Of a DNA stretch of 24,997 nt, positions 9,495 to 16,339 are shown in pieces. The notes beneath the pieces are model-generated. The model made no database searches and was not told where the DNA came from. It saw nothing but the letters and a program-made list of their open reading frames with translations. Made by a program: the position numbers and the translations under genes. Position 1 is the stretch's first letter. Each line of letters opens with the position of its first letter. This DNA is from a virus, in the IMG/VR virus record IMGVR_UViG_3300006751_000119, positions 1-24,997 of that record; one strand, given 5' to 3'.

Positions 9495-10271
9495 TTATTT
9501 AATTAATGAACTACCTAAACCACCAAGCAAACTTAGAGGTTGTAATCCTGGAACAAACATAGCTGCTGTAGAAAGCCCTAATGCTAATCCACGTCCAGCT
9601 TTTTGTTTTCCACTCAATTTTTTCCAATCTTTAGCAAGTGTACCTGCTCCATATAAAAGTCCAGCAGCTCCTAAAGCTTTTCCCATACCTTGACTTCCGC
9701 CTGTTATAGGGTTGCCCTTAGATTTTAAGCCTCCCCAAATATCTTCACCTATTCCCTTTACATCTTGACCTAATGTTTTTGGCCCTTCAGTAAATTTTGT
9801 TATTTTGCCTAGGTCTTTAGCTCCTTTAGCAGCGTTTTCCGCAGAAGCAGCTATATCTTTTCCAGAAACTGCAGTTTCACCCCAATCATCAGCTTCAGTT
9901 AACCAAGGATTATCTTTTAAGCCTTGCTTATATATATCTCCTCCTTTAACTCTTGCTTCCGCTACATTTTGAGCACTTGTACCTGCTTCAGTTATTTGAA
10001 CTCGCCCACTAGACGGAGTAAGCATTCTTTTTAAAGGGTTAGCCTTCATATAATCTTCTGACATTTCAAACATAGCATTACCTGATGCATCTTTCATGCT
10101 CATAGCATGAGCCATATCAGACTTCTGTGCTCCAGACCATGCTTTCCAAGCATTAGTCCCTATCTTACTAGCTGCAGAAAGATTCTGCTGTTGTCTTTCT
10201 TGTTGTTCCTGCATTCTCTGTTGCAGTCCTTGAAATTGTACCTGTGTATCTGAATAATCGTATGTAGCCAT
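9495..10271 (-). CDS. Hypothetical internal virion / ejection protein with hydrophobic Gly-rich C-terminus (258 aa)
   Basis: ATG at 10271 follows AAGGAAAGAAAT. Residues about 11-32 are a Gln-rich coiled coil (QFQGLQQRMQEQQERQQQN). The middle is Ala/Lys/Gly-rich. The C-terminal third has two glycine-rich hydrophobic segments (about 196-212, GKALGAAGLLYGAG; and 228-255, around ALGLSTAAMFVPGLQPL). That C-terminus looks able to insert into or cross a membrane, which suits a protein ejected into the host envelope during DNA delivery. No homologue was recognised by name. It is the first of four similar genes leading into the giant polymerase-like gene and follows the fibre gene after 29 bases. Confidence 0.72.
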   Translation of the reverse strand: MATYDYSDTQVQFQGLQQRMQEQQERQQQNLSAASKIGTNAWKAWSGAQKSDMAHAMSMKDASGNAMFEMSEDYMKANPLKRMLTPSSGRVQITEAGTSAQNVAEARVKGGDIYKQGLKDNPWLTEADDWGETAVSGKDIAASAENAAKGAKDLGKITKFTEGPKTLGQDVKGIGEDIWGGLKSKGNPITGGSQGMGKALGAAGLLYGAGTLAKDWKKLSGKQKAGRGLALGLSTAAMFVPGLQPLSLLGGLGSSLIK

Positions 10272-10300
10272 ATTTCTTTCCTTAATTATAGTTTATTAAT

Positions 10301-10882
10301 TTAAAATCTCCAACAAAATAACCTTAAGTATCCATCTTCCCAAGCTGTAAAACTTTGACCTGTACTTGCATCAGTATTATCAACAGAAAAAACATATTGA
10401 TTTCCTGTTCCAACATTAACTGTATTATTATCTTTCATATAAAAAGTTAACATAGATAAAGTACTATTATCATCATTTATAGCTGTAAAAGCGTTTGATA
10501 CACTAAATATCTCATCTGTATTTGAAGAATCTCCTTTTATATAAGCTTGCATCATAATAAATTTAGACCCCAAACCATGAGAAAAGTCATAATTATTTCC
10601 ATTACTTCCACTTCCAGTTGATATGTAAACCCAACCACTATCATAATTAGGAGCCGCAATACTTCGTAAACCTTTTCTAGAATTATTAGTAAACTTTTCA
10701 TGTCTATCAAAAGTCTTTGTATACATTTGACCTTTATACTTTGTATACTCCACCAAATCTCCATTCACAAATCTTTTTATAGATTCACCCTCTCTTATGT
10801 CTTTAGGGCTTGCAGATCCTTGGGATATAAAGGAAAGTTTATCCGCTTTCCTTTGCATAATTCTTCTTTCACTTGGTTCCAA
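10301..10882 (-). CDS. Short tail fibre / host-recognition protein candidate (193 aa, TTG start)
   Basis: The N-terminal part has the pattern GES..RFVNGDLVEYTKYKGQMYTKTF (roughly residues 32-60), an arrangement common at the base of short phage fibres, where a GE...G...Y.K..G..Y.. segment precedes the distal domain. From about residue 78 it is Asn/Ser/Gly-rich and beta-like (NYDSGWVYISTGSG, then FSHGLGSKF), ending in an aromatic tail (RLFCWRF), as in small receptor-binding domains. The longest frame begins at TTG (10882), 11 bases after GGAGA and preceded by an in-frame stop; an ATG at 10858 (residue 9) is the alternative. It follows the large tail protein gene after 62 AT-rich bases. Fibre function is inferred from pattern and position. 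Confidence 0.68.
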   Translation of the reverse strand: MEPSERRIMQRKADKLSFISQGSASPKDIREGESIKRFVNGDLVEYTKYKGQMYTKTFDRHEKFTNNSRKGLRSIAAPNYDSGWVYISTGSGSNGNNYDFSHGLGSKFIMMQAYIKGDSSNTDEIFSVSNAFTAINDDNSTLSMLTFYMKDNNTVNVGTGNQYVFSVDNTDASTGQSFTAWEDGYLRLFCWRF

Positions 10883-10944
10883 AAGTGTATATTTCTCCTA
10901 ATTTAACCTATAATATAATACATATAAATATATATTTTTCATAA
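10883..10944 (-). other. AT-rich intergenic spacer before the fibre and ejection genes
   Basis: At 62 bases this is one of the two widest gaps in the window (the other is 19717-19792). It is almost entirely A and T, includes the palindrome AAATATATATTT, and ends with the TAGGAGA ribosome binding site of the fibre gene. AT-rich promoter-like hexamers can be found, but none matches a consensus at proper spacing. A promoter driving the fibre-to-polymerase segment is possible but not shown. I see no terminator hairpin. Confidence 0.3.
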
Positions 10945-13497
10945 TTATTTTATATTTTTAGCACGATAAACTATTGATATATCGTTTATTTCAAAATCAG
11001 CATTAATATTTCCAGAAGCATAAAAGTATAATGCAATACTATAAATGTTGTTAGCTTCAGAAGATGTTGCTGGAGTTAATTCTGCAACAGTCCATTTATT
11101 AACATTATTAGCATCATCCAAAGGAGTATAATCAGACGACCCACTTGTAACACCATTAAAATTGTATTTAGTATCACCAGCAGTACCACCATTAACTGTA
11201 TATTGAATTTTTAAACCAGCACCTCCAGATCCGTCATTAGCCCTATCTTTATATGATATATAAACCTTATGAATCTTCTTCTTTACTCCTGGTAATCCAA
11301 AATCGAGATCTTTTGTCATAAAATATGGCATAGCAGCTGCTGGACTATCATTCCAGATTCTATTAGAAGCAGTATGATATCTCCACATAAGATCTCCATC
11401 TTTATCTACAATAAAATTAGATATTTGTCCAGTTACATTTAATCTTCCAGCTGATGATCTGTTTACTACCCAACTTTGAGTTAAAATATCATAAATAAAA
11501 ACTTGACCTTCTTGATCGTTAACACTATCTAAAACTAATAATTTTCTCTTTTTAGGCTGATACCCTATTGAAGGTGTATGGTTAGGAGCTGTAAATGTAT
11601 TCCAAGTATCAGATGAAACAATCCTCTTACTTTGTCTTTCTAATAAATTTTTAACTTCTTTACCATCATAAATATAACATCCATGTTCATTTACCCAAGC
11701 AACTCCAAAATCAGTTTTACATACAGCCGCAGGCCCCCATACTCCTTTAGTATCATAAGTTCCTTCAAGAAATTCATAATCTTGAGAAACATTTATTATA
11801 TGCAATTTAGTTCTTTTAAATTGGAGTAATCTATCAGCATAATTTTCAAGACAAGTAATCTCATCACCATCCCCTATAGTTACTTCAATAGTATTTTTAG
11901 AAGGTAAAACATCATAAGAGTTTATTGGAGATTTTAACATAGCATCTCCTTTAAAAACAAAGTCGTCCTTATCTCTATGTTTAACTGAATTATAGTTATC
12001 ATCTCCTGCTGGGGCTGGTTCTATATGACCATAATAGTTATAAGCACGATTAGTTACTTGAGCAATATTCCCAGCATATAACCTATTATTAACAATAGTA
12101 CCTGTCTTAAATACAGCATGTATTGAATCTTCTCCAGCAGGAACTCCGCTCATAGCCTCATAAGAAGGAGATGTTGGCTCTGAATCAAATTTTAACATAT
12201 TAGTATAAGTACTACTTCCTCCAGGACTCTTAACAACAGATTTACTTATAGGAAAAAATTCTTCATCATTTGCCCAAGGTATCCACAAATCACTTTCAAC
12301 CTTTTTTATACCCTTATCAAGATCAAATTCAAATAATAAAATTAAATCTCCGTATGGAACTTTAGCCTCATTAACTTCTCTAAAATAAATTCTACCTCCA
12401 GTTATCCTAGGGTTTAAGGGTGTAGGATGCTCTACCGAATCTGCTACAACTTCCTCATAAGCGTGTTTAGGTCTTACTCTTAATCTAAAATATTTAATAG
12501 AATCTTCCCACGTATCATCATAATTGCTACTGGCACCCATTATAGCTGGTAAAGATTCTTGTTTTTCATCATATATAAAAGACATAGAATACTGCTTAAA
12601 ACCTCTCCATCCACCTTCTTCAGTTGGTTCAGAAATTGAGGTCAGTAAAAAACGATCGTTATAATACTGATTAGGGGCTTGATCATTTCCCAGGGAACCT
12701 ACTACATATCCCTCCTCCTCCACTGAAACATTATCTGTAGACCAACTATTGGAATAAGAAAGTGCCAAAGGGGTGTCAGCATCACTATCTGGACCTTTTT
12801 TTACATGAGCAGAATTATTATAGCAATGTGTCTCAGATGTATACCAACCTCTAAAGCATTTCCCTGGAGTAGGAAATTGAGCAGCAGAATTCCCGACATT
12901 CGAAGACGAAGTATCAAGCCATGTACCAGTAAATCTATTTCTATGTATAAATCCAATCCAAGACGTTTTAAAACCTCTACCACCAGCAGACAAGATTATA
13001 TTATTAAAATCGGTATCAAAAGTTCTTATAACTCCTGCTGATGAAAAGAATATAGGATCTGGAACATAAACAGATTCACCAATATATGTAGATATTTGAT
13101 AAGGATTCGTTACTCCGCCCCAGTCATCATCACTATAACTATAAGTTCTTATTGTACCAAAATCAGCATTTTTAGTATTAAATGATAAAACATACTCATC
13201 CCCTTCAGGTTCTAATAATGAAACTTGCGTCTCCCAATAATAAGGTTTAGCAATCTCATGCATTTTTGGATGATCCATTCTTGTAAAAAAAAGACCATAT
13301 CCAGCAGGCATTTGCCCTCCAGGACCTCCTGTAATGGTAGGATGAGCTTCATCATCTCCCATTAAAACGATTCTCCCTAAATGACTAACATCAATATCTT
13401 GAGCAAATTGCAATTCATTATCATCGAAATCTCTAGGGTCAGACTCATCGTTTAATCCACCATGAAATTGATCTATCTTATAAACTTGCTTAGGCAT
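10945..13497 (-). CDS. Large beta-rich tail structural protein, tube/nozzle-like (850 aa)
   Basis: The N-terminus has the form KIDQFHGGLNDESDPRDFDDNEL...DIDVSHLGRI, a pattern typical of phage tail tubular or nozzle proteins (F-x-G-G-x-N...P-R-x...D-N-E...a-x-x-v-D...G). The body is beta-rich with propeller-like units (GDGDEITCLENYADRLLQFK, then GVAWVNEHGCYIYDG and GQVFIYDILTQSWV). I place the start at ATG 13497, which follows AAGGGGATGT and overlaps the 3' end of the 30-codon gene upstream by 8 bases. The frame stays open to 13542, but that extension has no ribosome binding site and lies inside the micro-gene. The size and its position just before the fibre fit the main distal tail component of a short-tailed phage. 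The fold assignment is inference. Confidence 0.82.
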   Translation of the reverse strand: MPKQVYKIDQFHGGLNDESDPRDFDDNELQFAQDIDVSHLGRIVLMGDDEAHPTITGGPGGQMPAGYGLFFTRMDHPKMHEIAKPYYWETQVSLLEPEGDEYVLSFNTKNADFGTIRTYSYSDDDWGGVTNPYQISTYIGESVYVPDPIFFSSAGVIRTFDTDFNNIILSAGGRGFKTSWIGFIHRNRFTGTWLDTSSSNVGNSAAQFPTPGKCFRGWYTSETHCYNNSAHVKKGPDSDADTPLALSYSNSWSTDNVSVEEEGYVVGSLGNDQAPNQYYNDRFLLTSISEPTEEGGWRGFKQYSMSFIYDEKQESLPAIMGASSNYDDTWEDSIKYFRLRVRPKHAYEEVVADSVEHPTPLNPRITGGRIYFREVNEAKVPYGDLILLFEFDLDKGIKKVESDLWIPWANDEEFFPISKSVVKSPGGSSTYTNMLKFDSEPTSPSYEAMSGVPAGEDSIHAVFKTGTIVNNRLYAGNIAQVTNRAYNYYGHIEPAPAGDDNYNSVKHRDKDDFVFKGDAMLKSPINSYDVLPSKNTIEVTIGDGDEITCLENYADRLLQFKRTKLHIINVSQDYEFLEGTYDTKGVWGPAAVCKTDFGVAWVNEHGCYIYDGKEVKNLLERQSKRIVSSDTWNTFTAPNHTPSIGYQPKKRKLLVLDSVNDQEGQVFIYDILTQSWVVNRSSAGRLNVTGQISNFIVDKDGDLMWRYHTASNRIWNDSPAAAMPYFMTKDLDFGLPGVKKKIHKVYISYKDRANDGSGGAGLKIQYTVNGGTAGDTKYNFNGVTSGSSDYTPLDDANNVNKWTVAELTPATSSEANNIYSIALYFYASGNINADFEINDISIVYRAKNIK

Positions 13498-13582
13498 ACA
13501 TCCCCTTAATAATAGGGAGAGGCATAGTATAATCATAACCAACTAAAACAATACCAGCTCCGTGTAACCCCTCCCTATACAT
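13490..13582 (-). CDS. Micro-gene, 30 codons, translationally coupled on both sides
   Basis: ATG at 13582 overlaps the stop of the 61-residue gene (TAATG), and its own TAA (13492-13490) lies inside the start of the 850-residue tail gene (ATGCCTAA, 8-base overlap). AAGGA lies 3 bases before the ATG, a short but usable ribosome binding site. The product begins MYREGLHGAG, has a hydrophobic centre (IVLVGYDY) and ends PLPIIKGMYA. It fills what would otherwise be an 84-base gap between two genes in a genome whose genes otherwise abut. No homologue is recognised. It may be a real small virion or membrane peptide, or a coupling leader that feeds ribosomes to the tail gene. Seen directly: frame and overlaps. 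Inferred: that it is translated. Confidence 0.6.
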   Translation of the reverse strand: MYREGLHGAGIVLVGYDYTMPLPIIKGMYA

Positions 13583-13767
13583 TAGTCCTTAATTAAAGCG
13601 TCTTTAACTACATCTTCAACACTATCCCAGATAGCGTCTAAGATTTTAGCTTCTGTTTTTTCTGAAATAAATGGAATATCTACATTCTCATTCATTTTAG
13701 AAATCATCTTAGCTTTCATTTCATCATTGAATATATATCCAGCGACTATTTTGCCAAAACCTGACAT
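13582..13767 (-). CDS. Small conserved-type phage protein of unknown function (61 aa)
   Basis: ATG at 13767 follows AAAGGAGATAAAT, an excellent ribosome binding site. The sequence is a short amphipathic helical protein: MSGFGKIVAGYIFN, then NVDIPFISEKTEAKILDAI and an acidic end. The segment VDIPFISEKTE...ILDAI resembles short proteins found near structural or holin genes of other phages, whose function I cannot name. There is no true transmembrane segment. It sits between a small beta-sandwich protein and the 30-codon micro-gene and shares the TAATG junction with the latter. Confidence 0.7.
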   Translation of the reverse strand: MSGFGKIVAGYIFNDEMKAKMISKMNENVDIPFISEKTEAKILDAIWDSVEDVVKDALIKD

Positions 13768-13785
13768 ATTTATCTCCTTTATTTA

Positions 13786-14265
13786 TTATGCTGTTTCTGC
13801 TACAAATACTTCCATATCACATGAAGCTGTGTCCGCATCTGCTGTAATAGACTTTAAATCACCAAGTGATACCGTCAATCCGCTCCCAGCTATTGCATCT
13901 AACACATCAGCCATACCTCCTGATATATCACCAGCAAAGACGAACGTTCTTCCAGCATCTAATTTAATAGCAGCTTCATCATCATTTTCATTAGCAAATG
14001 TTAAAATAATATGATTAGTATCATCAAGATTTGTAAATCTTATATACTGCACTTTAGCAGGAATTGATTGTCCTGCAGCCATTGCTGATGAAAAAGTCAT
14101 AACGGTAGCTTCAGTTGTTGTAACTGTTAGTATCCTTCTATCTACATTAGCAATACTACCAATAGTATAAGATTGTACACTTCCATAATCTTTATTATTA
14201 ATAGTGATAGCTTCTGACATTGTTACAGTCATTGTAGCGGCAGCGTAACTACTCGATCTAGCCAT
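13786..14265 (-). CDS. Small beta-sandwich virion protein candidate (159 aa)
   Basis: ATG at 14265 follows AAGGAGATAAAGT and overlaps the previous stop by 8 bases. The protein is rich in Thr, Ala, Ser and Val with alternating hydrophobic residues, as in all-beta decoration or fibre-associated proteins. A central stretch (VQYIRFTNLDDTNHIILTF, then IKLDAGRTFVFAG) follows the pattern V.YI...NL........ G..F.F. A related pattern is seen in the proteins at 15815-16339 and 17662-18147. It has no enzyme motif. A role as a minor capsid or tail decoration is inferred from composition and context. Confidence 0.72.
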   Translation of the reverse strand: MARSSSYAAATMTVTMSEAITINNKDYGSVQSYTIGSIANVDRRILTVTTTEATVMTFSSAMAAGQSIPAKVQYIRFTNLDDTNHIILTFANENDDEAAIKLDAGRTFVFAGDISGGMADVLDAIAGSGLTVSLGDLKSITADADTASCDMEVFVAETA

Positions 14266-14473
14266 ACTTTATCTCCTTTTGTTTTTTATACTTACACTTA
14301 AAATTTTTAGGTGAATGAGCTAAACTTTCTAATATTTTAAGGCGATCTTCTAAATTCTTCACCTTTTCATCCAACTCATTATCCTCAAAAACATAAGATT
14401 TTATTTTATCCAAACTAAATTTATCAACTATAACCTTTATAACTTGATTTAATATAAGTTTTGGTATTATCAC
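14258..14473 (-). CDS. Small coiled-coil protein in putative lysis cassette (71 aa, GTG start)
   Basis: GTG at 14473 overlaps the upstream TGA (GTGA), a classic coupled junction. Residues 1-30 are amphipathic (MIIPKLILNQVIKVIVDKF), and 32-52 are a charged coiled coil (NELDEKVKNLEDRLKILESL). The tail is very basic (KCKYKKQKEIKYG), and its codons supply the AAGGAGAT ribosome binding site for the next gene. No family recognised. It is the third of three consecutive short proteins with a hydrophobic or amphipathic N-terminus and a coiled-coil C-terminus, so a shared membrane-associated role is plausible. No strong ribosome binding site of its own is visible, which fits dependence on the upstream gene. 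Confidence 0.65.
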   Translation of the reverse strand: MIIPKLILNQVIKVIVDKFSLDKIKSYVFEDNELDEKVKNLEDRLKILESLAHSPKNFKCKYKKQKEIKYG

Positions 14474-14718
14474 TCTAAATCCATTAGAATTTCTTCTAGT
14501 CTATTAAATCTATCATCTAATTTAGTTTCTATTGTAGCTACCCCTATTTTAAGGTCAACTATTGCGTCCTCATTAACTTTAACTCTTACAACAGTTTTAG
14601 CCTGATCTGATTTAATTGTTTCTATTTTTTCAGTTGATACTCCATGAGTATAAATTATACCTCCAAGTACAGTTATCATTGTCAGTAACGTTCCTATTGA
14701 TATTTTCTTGTCAATCAT
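14470..14718 (-). CDS. Small single-pass membrane protein with coiled coil (82 aa); holin/lysis candidate
   Basis: ATG at 14718 directly follows the upstream TAG, with GGAGGA 8 bases before it. Residues about 7-24 are a predicted membrane segment (SIGTLLTMITVLGGIIYT) preceded by two lysines. The remaining 58 residues are charged and predicted helical or coiled coil, ending acidic (RFNRLEEILMDLE). One N-terminal membrane helix plus a coiled coil occurs in small holin-like and accessory lysis proteins and also in unrelated phage membrane proteins, so the call is tentative. There is no lipobox and no endolysin next to it. Confidence 0.68.
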   Translation of the reverse strand: MIDKKISIGTLLTMITVLGGIIYTHGVSTEKIETIKSDQAKTVVRVKVNEDAIVDLKIGVATIETKLDDRFNRLEEILMDLE

Positions 14719-15012
14719 CTAATCTTCCTCCATTTTACGCAAAAACTTATGTTTTAGGCCGTTTCCTGATAAATGGGCTATAATGTCCACTAAAGCTTTA
14801 TATTGCCTATTTAACCCCTTCTGCTCGATTTGCATCTTTTTCTGTTGATCTATCAATTTAATAATAATACCTTCCAACCTCTTGAAGTCTTGGTCTAGTT
14901 CGCTCATAAGAGTAGATTGAATGAATCGATTTTGTTTCCAAATGAAAAACCCGAACGCCATTGCTACCGCCACAGGTATTCCAAATTGTTCCAATATCGT
15001 AAGTATATCCAT
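14719..15012 (-). CDS. Holin-like single-pass membrane protein (97 aa)
   Basis: The ATG at 15012 shares its A with the upstream TAA (TAATG), and GGAGGAAAATA precedes it. The N-terminus is short, followed by a hydrophobic helix at about residues 9-25 (QFGIPVAVAMAFGFFIW). Charged coiled-coil sequence follows (QDFKRLEGIIIKLIDQQKK...) with a basic C-terminus. Layout and length resemble the BhlA/UviB type of holin-like proteins (one N-terminal helix, charged tail); that comparison comes from general knowledge of the family, not a search. Together with the next two genes it makes the best candidate lysis group in the window. It could instead be a membrane anchor of unrelated function. Confidence 0.68.
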   Translation of the reverse strand: MDILTILEQFGIPVAVAMAFGFFIWKQNRFIQSTLMSELDQDFKRLEGIIIKLIDQQKKMQIEQKGLNRQYKALVDIIAHLSGNGLKHKFLRKMEED

Positions 15013-15797
15013 TATTTTCCTCCATTAATAAGCTCCCCCCACAGCGAAGTTCGTCCATTAATTATTTGTATAATATGTACTGTAAATAAACCCTTAGCAT
15101 AAAAATCAACAATGGCAAAAGCATGAGCCCAATTAATTCTTCTATTAGCCAACCACTCATTTGAGTCTGGCCCCATATCTTTCAGACACCCAATGCTCCA
15201 TGCACTCTTTGGTCCATCCATATGAGTTGCGCTCATCTGCTGTAAATCGTGCCAATGTCCATACATTATATTGCATCCTAACTTCCTAATGTGGTTAGCA
15301 GTATGATATTGACCACCATATTGATGCCCATGATAAAAGTATAATTTTCCCATTTTAAGATGTTTTCCGAATTGATAGTATTTGTAGCCGCGCTCACTAA
15401 GCCGAACAGCATTAGCAAATCTATAATGAGGTATATAGGGGTACTTTTCAACTGCCATATTAAGCCAATTGTCATGATTACCCTCAGTAATATACTTTTC
15501 TGTGCAACCGACTTTATCCAAAGACTCATCGATTTGATCCATTCCACTATTAACATCTTTTATATCCTTATCAAAATCTTTTATTAAGTATTCTAATGGT
15601 GGGGCCTTTCTTCTTTTAAACTTCCAAGCTGAAAAACCTTCCCACTCTCCAACGTCACCCAAATCTATATAAGCATCTGGTTTAACTATTTCAATCGTTT
15701 TCTTAAGGCAATTTATAGCCTTTTGATCATGCAATGGAAAGTGTTTATCTGGTGTTACTATTACACGTTTTACAACGCCAGTATCCACTTTTGGCAT
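15012..15797 (-). CDS. Calcineurin-like metallophosphoesterase (261 aa)
   Basis: All the hallmark metal ligands are present in order: D17-x-H19 (TPDKHF), G47-D48 (LGDVGEW), G106-N-H-D109 (EGNHDN), H156-G-H158 (YHGHQYGG) and G180-H-x-H183 (GHWHD). This is the calcineurin-type phosphoesterase site with two metal ions, so an active phosphodiesterase or phosphatase is likely; the substrate cannot be told from sequence. Length is normal for a single-domain member, with no extra domain. ATG at 15797 follows AAAGGAGTAATT. It lies inside the structural gene cluster between a beta-sandwich protein and small membrane proteins, and its last codons provide the GGAGG site for the holin-like gene. A role on nucleic acid or nucleotides late in infection, or in the virion, is inference. 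Confidence 0.9.
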   Translation of the reverse strand: MPKVDTGVVKRVIVTPDKHFPLHDQKAINCLKKTIEIVKPDAYIDLGDVGEWEGFSAWKFKRRKAPPLEYLIKDFDKDIKDVNSGMDQIDESLDKVGCTEKYITEGNHDNWLNMAVEKYPYIPHYRFANAVRLSERGYKYYQFGKHLKMGKLYFYHGHQYGGQYHTANHIRKLGCNIMYGHWHDLQQMSATHMDGPKSAWSIGCLKDMGPDSNEWLANRRINWAHAFAIVDFYAKGLFTVHIIQIINGRTSLWGELINGGK

Positions 15798-15814
15798 AAT
15801 TACTCCTTTATTTA

Positions 15815-16339
15815 TTATAAGTCATCTATTATAGCATACACCTCAGCTTGTATTTCTCCTTGAGGTGAACCGCTACCTCTATCTTTTTGATCTGAAATAA
15901 CATGAATATTTTCGATTGCAGTATTTAATTTAGCAAACCAACATTCTCCTGGGCCTATTTCTATACAATCTCCAGATGTATAAGCTGCTGCACCTGCATC
16001 TAAACATAAATAAATACTATCAGCTGTATTAGCTGTTCCATCGCCTTCTACACTTCTATGTTTTATAAATAAAAATTTTACTTTATCCGAACCTGGAGCT
16101 ATACTAGCAATAGATGAGCCAGTATTTACTCCATTACTAGCTGCAGCAGGTCCTGTTTGAAGAAATGACGTTGCTGCTATTAAATCTGTAGAACTTGTAG
16201 TAATATCAGTCAACTGATAATACCATCCCTCTGTAGCATTTGCTGGTTGATATGATACAGTTATATCGTCAAGTTGTTTAGATATAGTATCTGGTAAAAG
16301 AGTTGGTCTTACCATTATTGAAGCAGCATTGTTTGCCAT
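15815..16339 (-). CDS. Beta-sandwich virion protein candidate (174 aa)
   Basis: ATG at 16339 follows directly on the upstream TAG; the nearest Shine-Dalgarno-like AGAGGA is 12 bases away, so coupling is likely. The C-terminal half (KFLFIKHRS, then TADSIYLCLDAG, SGDCIEIGPGECWFAKL and IHVISD) can be aligned by eye with the protein at 17662-18147 (LVYIKHTG, AADTLKVAIDG, SGDGVILAELVNGEAIAF, FILISGD). The two are probably paralogues with a shared beta-sandwich. The Gly-Pro-Gly-Glu turn is typical of small phage decoration or tail proteins. The N-terminus is unrelated to that of the paralogue. The structural role is inferred from this and from the neck-gene context. Confidence 0.75.
   Translation of the reverse strand: MANNAASIMVRPTLLPDTISKQLDDITVSYQPANATEGWYYQLTDITTSSTDLIAATSFLQTGPAAASNGVNTGSSIASIAPGSDKVKFLFIKHRSVEGDGTANTADSIYLCLDAGAAAYTSGDCIEIGPGECWFAKLNTAIENIHVISDQKDRGSGSPQGEIQAEVYAIIDDL

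Noticed and set aside
10896-10942. A 14-codon minus-strand frame (MKNIYLYVLYYRLN) in the AT-rich spacer.
   Set aside because: No ribosome binding site and AT-driven composition; likely chance, unlike the coupled 30-codon gene.
13498-13542. N-terminal extension of the large tail protein that looks like a lipoprotein signal (MVMIILCLSLLLRGC).
   Set aside because: No ribosome binding site precedes the ATG at 13542, while AAGGGGATGT precedes the ATG at 13497; the extension lies in another frame of the 30-codon gene. The resemblance to a lipobox is chance.
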